64,000 nt of DNA from Taishania sp036758285 (lineage in GTDB: Bacteria > Bacteroidota > Bacteroidia > Flavobacteriales_D > Crocinitomicaceae), in contig DAIOWV010000003.1 in NCBI GenBank assembly GCA_036758285.1, positions 1 through 64,000 of the forward strand. Reading direction: 5' to 3'. Positions 1 through 8,472 of this stretch are shown piece after piece (within the stretch, counting starts at the first letter, position 1; each line of letters begins with the position of its first letter). Under the pieces are notes generated by a model. That model did not search any database. It was given only the letters and a program-made list of their open reading frames with translations, and was not told where the DNA came from. A program made the translations under genes and the position numbers.

Positions 1-413
1 TTTATACAGAAGATAATCATTCAGCAATGTATATTTATGAAAATGGAGCATCAAACGGGTGTGATAGCATCGTTACATTAAGTCTAACTGTCCATCAATC
101 AGTGCAGGTTACGGATATACATGTAGCTTGTGATAGTTTTACATGGATAGATGGGAATGTTTATACTGAAGATAATCATTCGGCAGTGTATATTTATGAA
201 AATGGAGCATCGAATGGTTGCGATAGTATTGTTACATTAAATTTAACTGTTCATCAATCAGTACAGTTTACAGATATACACGTAGCTTGTGATAGTTTTA
301 CATGGATCGATGGAAATGTTTATACAGAAGATAATCATTCAGCAATGTATATTTATGAAAATGGAGCATCAAATGGGTGTGATAGTATTGTTACGTTGAA
401 TTTGACCATTTCT
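1..413 (+). repeat. 159-bp in-frame tandem repeat
   Basis: The segment beginning TTTATACAGAAGATAATCAT recurs at 1, 160 and 319, giving a period of exactly 159 bp (53 codons). About 2.6 copies are visible and the array runs off the left edge. Copies differ by scattered, mostly synonymous changes, which points to recent duplication or gene conversion within a coding array. Confidence 0.93.
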
Positions 414-878
414 AGATTAGATGTTTCTGTAGTTGTTCAAGATGAACAATTGATGGCAACACAAACGGATGTGATTTATCAGTGGATGAATTGTGACTCT
501 GGAGAGCCGATTGAAGATGAGGTATCAATGATTTATTCACCACAAAATTCAGGTGCCTACGCCGTTGAAATCTCAAATGATTTTTGTGTGTTGTTGTCTG
601 ATTGTTATGAGATAACGATTGCGACCATGCAAATCAAACAAACTGAAGAAGTTTCCGAATTAATGATATATCCAAATCCTGTAAAAGATTTTGTATATAT
701 TCAGTTTGAAGGAGTGGCAGACTTAAAAATAATTGATATGACAGGGAAGCTAATTTATTTCAATAAGCACAATGGAGAGGTTTCAATAGTAAACTTAAAA
801 AAAATAGAAGCAGGTATTTATTTTGTACAATTAATCATGGATGGAAATACACTAACTAAAAAAATAATTGTACAATAA
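1..878 (+). CDS. T9SS-sorted repeat protein, C-terminal part
   Basis: The reading frame is open to the left edge, so the real start lies outside the window. What remains is about 292 residues. The N-terminal part is a tandem 53-residue repeat carrying motifs such as ACDSFTWIDGN and NGCDSIVTL, a repeat style common in secreted Flavobacteriales proteins. A spacer with WMNCDSGEPI follows, then a C-terminal domain starting at MIYPNPVKDF and ending KKIIVQ. That last part is a type A T9SS sorting domain (Por secretion tail), so the protein is probably exported across the outer membrane and fixed to the cell surface or released. Binding target is unknown; an adhesin is inference. No terminator hairpin is evident downstream. 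Confidence 0.85.
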   Translation, partial: YTEDNHSAMYIYENGASNGCDSIVTLSLTVHQSVQVTDIHVACDSFTWIDGNVYTEDNHSAVYIYENGASNGCDSIVTLNLTVHQSVQFTDIHVACDSFTWIDGNVYTEDNHSAMYIYENGASNGCDSIVTLNLTISRLDVSVVVQDEQLMATQTDVIYQWMNCDSGEPIEDEVSMIYSPQNSGAYAVEISNDFCVLLSDCYEITIATMQIKQTEEVSELMIYPNPVKDFVYIQFEGVADLKIIDMTGKLIYFNKHNGEVSIVNLKKIEAGIYFVQLIMDGNTLTKKIIVQ

Positions 879-921
879 TTTGTGTTTAACAAAAAAATGA
901 AGTTGTGGGTTCAAAATTTCA

Positions 922-950
922 TTGTTACATCTAATATTCTCCTAACTTTA
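922..950 (+). promoter_or_regulatory. Bacteroidota-type promoter for murF-alr
   Basis: TTG at 922-924, an 18-bp spacer, then TAACTTTA at 943-950, matching the Bacteroidota -7 element TAnnTTTG at 7 of 8 positions. It lies 26 bp upstream of the TTG start codon at 977. Confidence 0.5.
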
Positions 951-976
951 CCATTTGGTACAATAAAACAAAAGCA

Positions 977-3238
977 TTGAAACTCACTTTGTCAAATCGG
1001 CAACTTTCAGAAATCGTTGGAGGAAAAAACGATATAGGGAAAAGTGTATTTACAATTCAAAATGTTGTTTTTGATTCGCGTCGAATTGGAGTAGGTGAGA
1101 ATAGCGTTTTTTTTGCATTGAAAGGATTGAATTCTGATGGTCATTCTTTCATTGGTGATGCATATCAAAAAGGGATTAAAACATTCGTTGTTAGTGAACA
1201 AATTGACTATGATGATTATCCAGAAGCTTCTTTCATTGTTGTTGAAGATACGTTTGAAGCACTTTATAAACTTGCGGTTTATTATAGAAAATCACTCAAA
1301 GGTCAATTAATTTTAATTTCAGGTAAAATAGGAAAAACGAGCGTCAAAGAATGGCTGTATAGTCTTATAAGTCCTGAATTGAGCGTTTCTAGAAGCCCTA
1401 AAAGTTACAATTCAAATTTGGGGATTATACTTTCAATCTTAGATGCTAATCCAAACTCAGATGTGGTATTGATTGAAGTTAAGCCTCATACAGAGTTAAT
1501 TCCTAAAAAAATAAACGAATTACTTTTACCCGATTTGGGAATACTGACAACAACAGAATCGGAAGGAACGATATTTCCTGATGCTTATTTTGAAGATTTA
1601 TACAAAGGTTGTAAAGCGCTTTTTCATTCGGAAAGACAGCGTTATTTTATCAATCTCAAATCTGTTTTGAGGTTTGTTAATCCATTGAAAAAGGATGTAT
1701 TTCCAAGCGAAGCAAAACGGAAAAATGTAGCCCTTGCACATGCAGTGGCTCTTAAGTTGGGTATTTCAGATCAAAAATTACAGCAAAAAATAAAACATTT
1801 ACCAGATTTAGCTTTGAGAATGGAAACATTTGAAGGCAAAAATGGTAATTTCATCATCAACGATTTATATAATTTAGATGTTGATGCATTTAAGAACTCC
1901 TTAGAATTTCAAAAATCAATTTCGAAAGAAAAAAAACGTGCAGTTATTTTAGGTTTACAACCTTCTGATGAACAAAGGAAACTTGAACTCGAACAACTTG
2001 TTCAAGAGTTTTCTCCTGATTATTTTTTTATTTTGAATGAAAATGATGTTTTTACAGAAAAACTGAAAGATACTGTCATTTTGATTAAAGGAAGTACTTC
2101 AAATTACTTGCTTCGAATAGCAAATCAATTGAAGCAAAAACACCATCATACACATTTAAGAATTAATTTAAAATCACTCCGAAAAAACATTCTTGCTCAT
2201 AAGCAAGTGTTACCTGAAGGAACTAAGATTATGGCAATGATGAAAGCCTCTGGATATGGTTCAGGATTGGATAAAATGGTTCAATTTGTAGATGGATTTG
2301 GGGTTGATTATTTTGGGGTTGCTTTTGTTGACGAAGGTGTTGCAATTAGAAATGCTGGGATCAATAAACCGATTATGGTCATGAATACAGAAGCTGATAA
2401 TTATGAAGCTTGTATTAGTAATAAATTAGAACCAGCGATATTTGATTTTCAGCAATTGGATGATTTTATTTCTGAATGTATTTATCAAGGAGTAATGGAT
2501 TACCCAATTCACTTGAAAATTGATACAGGAATGAGACGATTGGGATTCACATTTGAACAATTAGGCCAGGTTTTAGAAATTATCCAATCGCAACCAGAAG
2601 TTAAAATCAAAAGTGTTTATTCTCATTTGGCTGAATCGGATAATTTAAGGGATAAACGATTTACAGAGCATCAAATCAAACAGTTTACACTTGTTATTAA
2701 TAAAATTAAACAAACAATCAGTTATCCGTTTGAGCAACACATTTTAAATTCACCAGGTATAGAAAACTATTCACATGTTGATTTTTCAATGGCTCGACTT
2801 GGGATTGGAATGTACGGTGTTTCTGCAAACCCTGTTTTTAAACGGAAATTAGAGCCAGTAATTAGCTGGTATAGTGTTGTTTCACAAGTTAAAACGGTAC
2901 TTGCGGGACAAAGTGTTGGATATTCGCGAACACATTTTTGTCAAACAGATACTGTTGTAGCAACAATTCCTGTAGGATATGCCGATGGTTTGAGAAGACT
3001 GTTAAGTAATGGTGTTGGTTATCTTACTATTAATGAAGTGAAATGCCCGATTATAGGAAGAATATGCATGGACATGGTAATGGTTGATGCTACAAAAGCA
3101 AATGTAAAGGTGGGAGATGAAGTTGAAATCATTGGACCACATTGTCCACTTGAAAAAATGGCAGAATTACTAGGGACAATTCCTTATGAAATAATGACCT
3201 CGATTTCAGAACGAGTACACAAAGTTTATGTTGAATAA
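977..3238 (+). CDS. MurF-like / alanine racemase fusion protein
   Basis: A 753-residue fusion of a MurF-type ligase (about residues 1-385) and a PLP-dependent alanine racemase (about 390-753), an arrangement usual in Bacteroidota. The racemase half is complete: PLP lysine K423 in MMKASGYGSG, catalytic tyrosine Y649 in GYSRTH, and the RICMDMVMVD block. It should convert L-Ala to D-Ala for peptidoglycan. The MurF half keeps a P-loop (GKIGKT, 116-121), SPKSYNSNLG and RMETFEG, but the usual EAGxSxxGE and NIGxAHxEGF blocks are replaced (IEVKPHTELI; TTTESEGTIF), INDSYN reads INDLYN, and the centre is shortened. The whole is clearly shorter than typical fusions (around 810-830 residues, from memory). 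Ligase activity is therefore doubtful. The start codon is TTG. Confidence 0.85.
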   Translation: MKLTLSNRQLSEIVGGKNDIGKSVFTIQNVVFDSRRIGVGENSVFFALKGLNSDGHSFIGDAYQKGIKTFVVSEQIDYDDYPEASFIVVEDTFEALYKLAVYYRKSLKGQLILISGKIGKTSVKEWLYSLISPELSVSRSPKSYNSNLGIILSILDANPNSDVVLIEVKPHTELIPKKINELLLPDLGILTTTESEGTIFPDAYFEDLYKGCKALFHSERQRYFINLKSVLRFVNPLKKDVFPSEAKRKNVALAHAVALKLGISDQKLQQKIKHLPDLALRMETFEGKNGNFIINDLYNLDVDAFKNSLEFQKSISKEKKRAVILGLQPSDEQRKLELEQLVQEFSPDYFFILNENDVFTEKLKDTVILIKGSTSNYLLRIANQLKQKHHHTHLRINLKSLRKNILAHKQVLPEGTKIMAMMKASGYGSGLDKMVQFVDGFGVDYFGVAFVDEGVAIRNAGINKPIMVMNTEADNYEACISNKLEPAIFDFQQLDDFISECIYQGVMDYPIHLKIDTGMRRLGFTFEQLGQVLEIIQSQPEVKIKSVYSHLAESDNLRDKRFTEHQIKQFTLVINKIKQTISYPFEQHILNSPGIENYSHVDFSMARLGIGMYGVSANPVFKRKLEPVISWYSVVSQVKTVLAGQSVGYSRTHFCQTDTVVATIPVGYADGLRRLLSNGVGYLTINEVKCPIIGRICMDMVMVDATKANVKVGDEVEIIGPHCPLEKMAELLGTIPYEIMTSISERVHKVYVE

Positions 3239-3239
3239 T

Positions 3240-5160
3240 ATGAAAAAAAACAACTCATATTTATCTCTATTTGGGAAAGTAACATTACAAGTATTGTTGT
3301 TATGGATTTTTTGGATTCTTTTATTTGATATTCAGAGAATTACTTTTACGGTACACAATTTCAGTAAATTTAACGACCTTGGATTCTTTACTTGGTTGGG
3401 TGTATTTTTCTATTCGTTGAGATTGGATTTATCTGCTGCTGGTTTTTTGAGTATTTTACCTGCTATTTTTTTAATTATCAATACTGTTTGGAAGAAAAAA
3501 TGGGCATGGATTACTTTTAGTATCATACTGATGTTTGAAGCCATTGTTTGTTCGCTTATTCACGCAGGAGAAATTAATGCTTACCCAGAATGGAATCACA
3601 AGCTAACAGGACGTGTTTTTATGCATCTATCAAATCCTGATGAGGTTGTTCGCACTGCTGATTGGGGAATGATGTTCTGGTTTGTTATTTATGCTACAAT
3701 TGAGATTTTCTTGGCTTTCAAATTAAAAAAATGGTTCTTTTATAAAAAAGAGGTTNNNNNNNNNNNNNNNNNNNNNNNNNNNNNNNNNNNNNNNNNNNNN
3801 NNNNNNNNNNNNNNNNNNNNNNNNNNNNNNNNNNNNNNTGGTTCTTTGTTTGATTTTTGCAAGAGGAGGTTTTCAGCAAATTCCAATCAATACGGATGCA
3901 GCAATTTATACAAATAACTACGTAGCAAACGATTTGTCGGTCAATTCAACCTATTTCTTTGCTAAGAGTTTTCTTTTGTATAATCGAACAGATATCGATG
4001 AATATATTCCAGACATTTCAGATGAACAAGCACTTCTTGTTGAAAAACAGTTGTATGAATATGAATTTGAACATCAGAATTTTATCTTGGAGAATAACCG
4101 ACCAAATATAGTTTTTATCATTTTGGAAAGCTGGACAGGTAATGCAATGGGGTGTCTTACAGATACGAAGTCATCTACTCCAAATTTTGATGCATTAACA
4201 AAAGAAGGTTTGTTTTTTTCGAATATTTATGGTGTTTCAGGTACTTCTGAAATTGGAAATTCAGCAATCTTTAGTGGTTACCCAGGTGTTCCTGAAATTT
4301 CAATCACTATGCAAGCAGATAAACATCGCAAAATTCCTTGCATCAATCAAGATTTAAAAGAATGGGGCTATACTTCAGCCTATTTGTTTAGTGGTGATTT
4401 AAAATACGGAAATATTGGTGGTTATTTTACCGACCATGGTTTTGATATTGTAGAAGATGAAACAAATTTCCCTAAAAAATTGAAAAAAGGTAAGTTAAAC
4501 TATTACGATGAAGATTTGTATGATCTTTTAATTCAGAAGATGAATAATCTTCAACAACCTTTTATGCAGTGCGGATTTACTGGTAGTACACACTCTCCAT
4601 ATGATTTTCCAAATGCTGCCAAATTTAATCGATTCGGTGGGGTAGAGGGGACATTCCTCAATTCAATGGCTTATGCCGATTCATGTCTGGTTAATTTTCT
4701 TGAAAAAGCAAAAAAACAATCTTGGTATGATAACACTATTTTTGTTTTTGTTGCAGATCATGGACATGCTTCAAATGTACAGCAAAATCCATCTGCAAGT
4801 GCATATAACCGCATCCCTTTACTTATTTATGGTAATCCTTTAAAAGAACAATACAAAGGAAAAAAGGTTGAAAAAATAGGATCTCAGGTTGATATAGTTC
4901 GAACGTTGATGTATCAAATGGGTGGAGATTATCAGCGTTATAAATGGGCAAAAGACTTGTTGAATCCGAATGCCCCTGAATTTGCTTTACACACCATTAA
5001 CAGAGGTTATGGTTGGGTAACACCAAAAGGTAATTTCACTTATCACATGGAGAACAAGATATTTATTGAGAATAACTTCCCTGAAAAAGATTTTAATAAT
5101 GAATTATCAACCTGTCAATCATTGTTATCTATGATTTACAAAGAATATAAAAAATTATAA
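3240..5160 (+). CDS. LTA synthase family phosphotransferase (split by gap)
   Basis: This is one gene interrupted by an 83-N run (3756-3838); the two halves appear in different frames because the gap length is arbitrary. The N-terminal half has about five membrane helices. The C-terminal half is a sulfatase-fold extracellular domain with NIVFIILESWTGNAMG (metal-binding Glu), SGTSEIGNSAIFSGYP (candidate Thr nucleophile), GSTHSPYDF and VFVADHGHAS (metal-binding Asp/His). The family transfers phosphoglycerol or phosphoethanolamine to envelope glycans or lipids; in a Gram-negative cell the acceptor is unknown. The ATG at 3240 was preferred to one at 3228 because the latter overlaps murF-alr and adds only MLNN. 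The next gene begins 2 bp after the stop, so they are probably co-transcribed. Confidence 0.85.
3756..3838. other. Assembly gap (83 N)
   Basis: A run of N inside the LTA-synthase-like gene. The 9-mer TGGTTCTTT occurs at 3732-3740 before the gap and again at 3839-3847 directly after it, so the true distance may be smaller than shown. The reading frame is not preserved across it. Confidence 0.99.
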
Positions 5161-5162
5161 TT

Positions 5163-6635
5163 ATGGGAAACACTTCTGTTTGGGAGAAATATAAACCAAT
5201 CTTGTGGACAGCTTTATTGCTTCGTTTGATAGCAGCAATCTTTTCTCAAGGATACGGAATGCATGACGATCATTTTTTAGTAATTGAGGCATCTGGATCT
5301 TGGGTTGAAGGATATGATTACAATAAATGGTTGCCTTGGAATCCATTGAATAAAGGTCCTGAGGGGCATTCTTTTACTTACGTAGGATTGAACTTTATTT
5401 TCTTCTATTTCTTAAAACTTGTTGGAATTGTTGATCCAAAGATAATGATGCTATTAGTGCGTATTTTACATGGTTTATTCTCAATGTTAACCGTTGTTTA
5501 TGGAATAAAAATAACAGAAAAATTGTCAAACGATCGTGCAGCTAAAATTGTAGGTTGGCTTCTTGCTGCTTTATGGGTAATGCCTTTCCTTTCTGTACAT
5601 CAATTATTCGAATTTACTCCTGTTCCATTTTTAATGATTGGAGTTTGGTTATTGTTGAAAGATGAACAAAAAGCAATGAATTTTCTTTACGCTGGATTGT
5701 TGTTTGGTCTGGCAGCTTCTTTTCGTTATCAAATTGGAGTTTACGCTGTTGGAGTTGCCGCTGTTCTGTTCTTTCAATGGAAATGGAAACCGTTTTTTCT
5801 ATTCTGTTTAGGTGTAATTCTTTGTTTTTTTATAACACAAGGAGTCGTAGATTTCTTTATTTGGGGCTATCCATTTGCTGAAATGCAAGGTTATGTCACT
5901 TACAATATGAACGAAGGGACTGGTTATCTTCCAAACAAGAATTACTTCATGTATTTTTATGTCTTAATTGGAGCGTTGTTAATTCCACTTGGACCTATTG
6001 TTTTTGTTGGAATGTTTCGTATTCGTAAAGAAACCTTGATGTTGTTTGTGCCAACAGTTTTGTTTCTTATTTTTCACACGCTATATCCGAATCGACAAGA
6101 ACGTTTTATTTTGACCATTTTACCAATTTTTATAATCCTTGGAGTTGTTGGTTTTCAGTTTTTTAAGAATAAAAATCGTTTCGATACGAAATTTTGGCAT
6201 ATTTCATGGATTTCATTTTGGGTGTTAAATATTCCATTGTTAATGTTTACGACCACCATGTATTCTAAAAAATCGCGTGTAGAAGCAATGTACGCTATTT
6301 ATGAGCCAAAGAATACTCCAAAAAATGTACTCGTGGAAGGATCCGGAAGTAATAAAGTTTCATTAATGCCTCGTTTTTATAGCAAAGATTGGGCTGGTTT
6401 GTATGCTGATCGTACAGAAGCAACACAGCCATTAAATCAAATTGATTATGATTACATTTTATTTTGTGATGAAGAAAAATTAAGTGAGAGGATAGCAGAA
6501 TATAAAACAATCTATCCAGATATGAAACTTCATAAACAATGTGATCCGAGTTTATTAGATGTTCTTCTTCGTAAGATGAATCCTCGAAATTCAAATGAAT
6601 ACATTGAAGTTTGGAAAACAAATCGAAAAAAATAA
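5163..6635 (+). CDS. GT-C fold membrane glycosyltransferase
   Basis: A 490-residue polytopic protein with roughly ten hydrophobic helices. An acidic motif (MHDDHF, about residue 36) lies in the first periplasmic loop, as in GT-C enzymes, and YPNRQERFIL resembles the HKEERF motif of GT22 mannosyltransferases. It probably moves a sugar from a polyprenyl-phosphate donor to an envelope glycan or lipid at the outer face of the inner membrane. The donor and acceptor cannot be read from sequence. It starts 2 bp after the LTA-synthase-like gene, which suggests both act in one envelope-decoration pathway. GT39/ArnT-like is an alternative family label. Confidence 0.72.
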   Translation: MGNTSVWEKYKPILWTALLLRLIAAIFSQGYGMHDDHFLVIEASGSWVEGYDYNKWLPWNPLNKGPEGHSFTYVGLNFIFFYFLKLVGIVDPKIMMLLVRILHGLFSMLTVVYGIKITEKLSNDRAAKIVGWLLAALWVMPFLSVHQLFEFTPVPFLMIGVWLLLKDEQKAMNFLYAGLLFGLAASFRYQIGVYAVGVAAVLFFQWKWKPFFLFCLGVILCFFITQGVVDFFIWGYPFAEMQGYVTYNMNEGTGYLPNKNYFMYFYVLIGALLIPLGPIVFVGMFRIRKETLMLFVPTVLFLIFHTLYPNRQERFILTILPIFIILGVVGFQFFKNKNRFDTKFWHISWISFWVLNIPLLMFTTTMYSKKSRVEAMYAIYEPKNTPKNVLVEGSGSNKVSLMPRFYSKDWAGLYADRTEATQPLNQIDYDYILFCDEEKLSERIAEYKTIYPDMKLHKQCDPSLLDVLLRKMNPRNSNEYIEVWKTNRKK

Positions 6636-6653
6636 AACAAGAGTAGCTTAATA

Positions 6654-8471
6654 ATGATAATCGAAGAACTTATATCAGCTTTAAAAACCGAATCTAAAGC
6701 TCAAGATGAACGTTATTCTATCAAAGATGGAATAGGGTTGAAGCAACTTAGGGCTGAAGGGTATTTACTTCAACCTCTTCGAATTAATAGAAGAAGTTAT
6801 GGTTTTGCAGATTATCCTGAATTTGAATTTTATTTACCATTTCCATCAGAAACAAATCAGTTTAAAAATGGATGTAGTATTCAGTTGTTTTCAGGTGACG
6901 AAAAGCCACTTTCAGGAGTTTTACTCTTTTTGGATGGAAATAAAGGAGAGATTCGACTTCATTCTTCTGATTTTCCAGACTGGATTGATGATAAGAACAT
7001 TGGTGTTCAATTAATTTCAGATCAAAAAACGAATGAAATTCAGTTGGAAGCTCTTAAATCAATTCAACAATCGAAGAAATACCTCAATTTATACAATCGT
7101 TTACACCAACCTTTTATTGGTGAGCAAATTAAAAATAATTCAACCAATTTAAGTTTTCAAAATCAAAACCTGAATGAATCGCAACAAAATGCAATTTGTT
7201 CATCTTTAGATGGAAATGATGTTGAAGTTATTCATGGCCCTCCAGGTACTGGAAAAACAACTACTTTGGTTGAACTAATCTATCAACTAAATAAACAAGG
7301 GAAAAAGGTATTGGTTTCAGCACCAAGTAATACTGCGGTCGATAATATCGGAATAAGACTTATATCTCAAGATGTTGATTTTTTGCGTGTTGGTAATAAT
7401 GTAAAGGTTCGCGAAGAGTTATTGCCATTTACAATTGAAGGTAAAATTGAAGAGAATAACCTCAAACAGACCATCAAAAAAATGCGTATTCAGTCAGAGC
7501 AATTGCGTAAAATGGCGAATCAATACAAACGTAATTTTGGTCGAGATGAACGCGAACAACGTCGTTTGTTGATGAATGAGGTGAAATCGATTCGGAAAGA
7601 AATAAAATCATTGCAACGACATTTTGAGGAATCTTGTTTTGATAAAATCAATGTCATTTTAGGAACACCAATCGGACTTTATGATTGCGGTTTTCAAGAA
7701 GAATCGTATGAACTATTAATTATTGATGAAGCTGGGCAATGTTTAGAACCCTTGACGTGGGCGATAGTTCCGCTTGCCAAAAAACTAATCTTGGCAGGCG
7801 ACCCATTTCAATTGCCACCAACAGTTATTTCGGAAGAAGCAAAACAAAAAGGGTTTAACATTTCTCTTTTAGAGGCATTGATAAAAAATAATTATCCAGT
7901 TCATTTGTTAGACACGCAATACAGAATGGAATCGGTGATTGCTGAATTTTCAAATCGATATTTTTATGAGGGTAAATTAAAATCAAATAAACCTGTTTTA
8001 GCAGAAAATCATATTTTTTTCTATGATACTGTAGGAGCAGATTTTTTAGAACAAGAAGATGAAAACTCAGCTTCTTTGTACAATTCTGAAGAGTTAAATT
8101 TCATAAATAAATTAGTTGAATCTGAGCAAGTTGACCCACTTTTAACCGTATTTATTACACCTTATAATGGTCAATTGCACCAAGCAAAAGATTTTTTCAA
8201 AGAAAATCCATTTAAACGTTTTTCCACCATTGATAGTTTTCAAGGACAGGAAGCAGACATTATTATTTTATCCTTAGTTCGTTCCAATGCAAATCAACAA
8301 ATTGGCTTTTTAAACGATTATAGACGCATCAATGTCGCATTGACAAGAGCAAGAAAAAAGTTATACATTGTTGGAGATTCAGCTACTATAGGAAGCGATG
8401 ATTTTTATTCAAAAATGTTAGATTATTTTGAAGAAATCAACGCTTACCATAGTGTTTTTGAGATAGGGTAG
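6654..8471 (+). CDS. SF1 (UPF1/IGHMBP2-like) DNA/RNA helicase
   Basis: 605 residues with a complete superfamily 1B helicase motif set: GPPGTGKTTT (Walker A, 195-204), SAPSNTAVDN (Ia), IIDEAGQC (Walker B, D358), LAGDPFQLPPT (III), DTQYRME (IV), DSFQGQEADIIILSLVRS (V) and INVALTRARKKLYIVGD (VI). An N-terminal beta-rich region of about 150 residues precedes the core, as in IGHMBP2-like proteins. It should unwind nucleic acid 5' to 3' using ATP; the physiological role of the bacterial members is poorly known. It lies 18 bp after the glycosyltransferase. Its stop is one base from the stop of the convergent gene. Confidence 0.92.
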   Translation: MIIEELISALKTESKAQDERYSIKDGIGLKQLRAEGYLLQPLRINRRSYGFADYPEFEFYLPFPSETNQFKNGCSIQLFSGDEKPLSGVLLFLDGNKGEIRLHSSDFPDWIDDKNIGVQLISDQKTNEIQLEALKSIQQSKKYLNLYNRLHQPFIGEQIKNNSTNLSFQNQNLNESQQNAICSSLDGNDVEVIHGPPGTGKTTTLVELIYQLNKQGKKVLVSAPSNTAVDNIGIRLISQDVDFLRVGNNVKVREELLPFTIEGKIEENNLKQTIKKMRIQSEQLRKMANQYKRNFGRDEREQRRLLMNEVKSIRKEIKSLQRHFEESCFDKINVILGTPIGLYDCGFQEESYELLIIDEAGQCLEPLTWAIVPLAKKLILAGDPFQLPPTVISEEAKQKGFNISLLEALIKNNYPVHLLDTQYRMESVIAEFSNRYFYEGKLKSNKPVLAENHIFFYDTVGADFLEQEDENSASLYNSEELNFINKLVESEQVDPLLTVFITPYNGQLHQAKDFFKENPFKRFSTIDSFQGQEADIIILSLVRSNANQQIGFLNDYRRINVALTRARKKLYIVGDSATIGSDDFYSKMLDYFEEINAYHSVFEIG

Positions 8472-8472
8472 A

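Noticed and set aside
1..413. CRISPR-like or satellite array
   Set aside because: The 159-bp repeats are contiguous, in frame and part of a protein; no spacers are present.
3228..3239. ATG overlapping the murF-alr stop as start of the LTA-synthase-like gene
   Set aside because: It adds only four unremarkable residues; the next ATG (3240) begins a normal N-terminus. Both remain possible.
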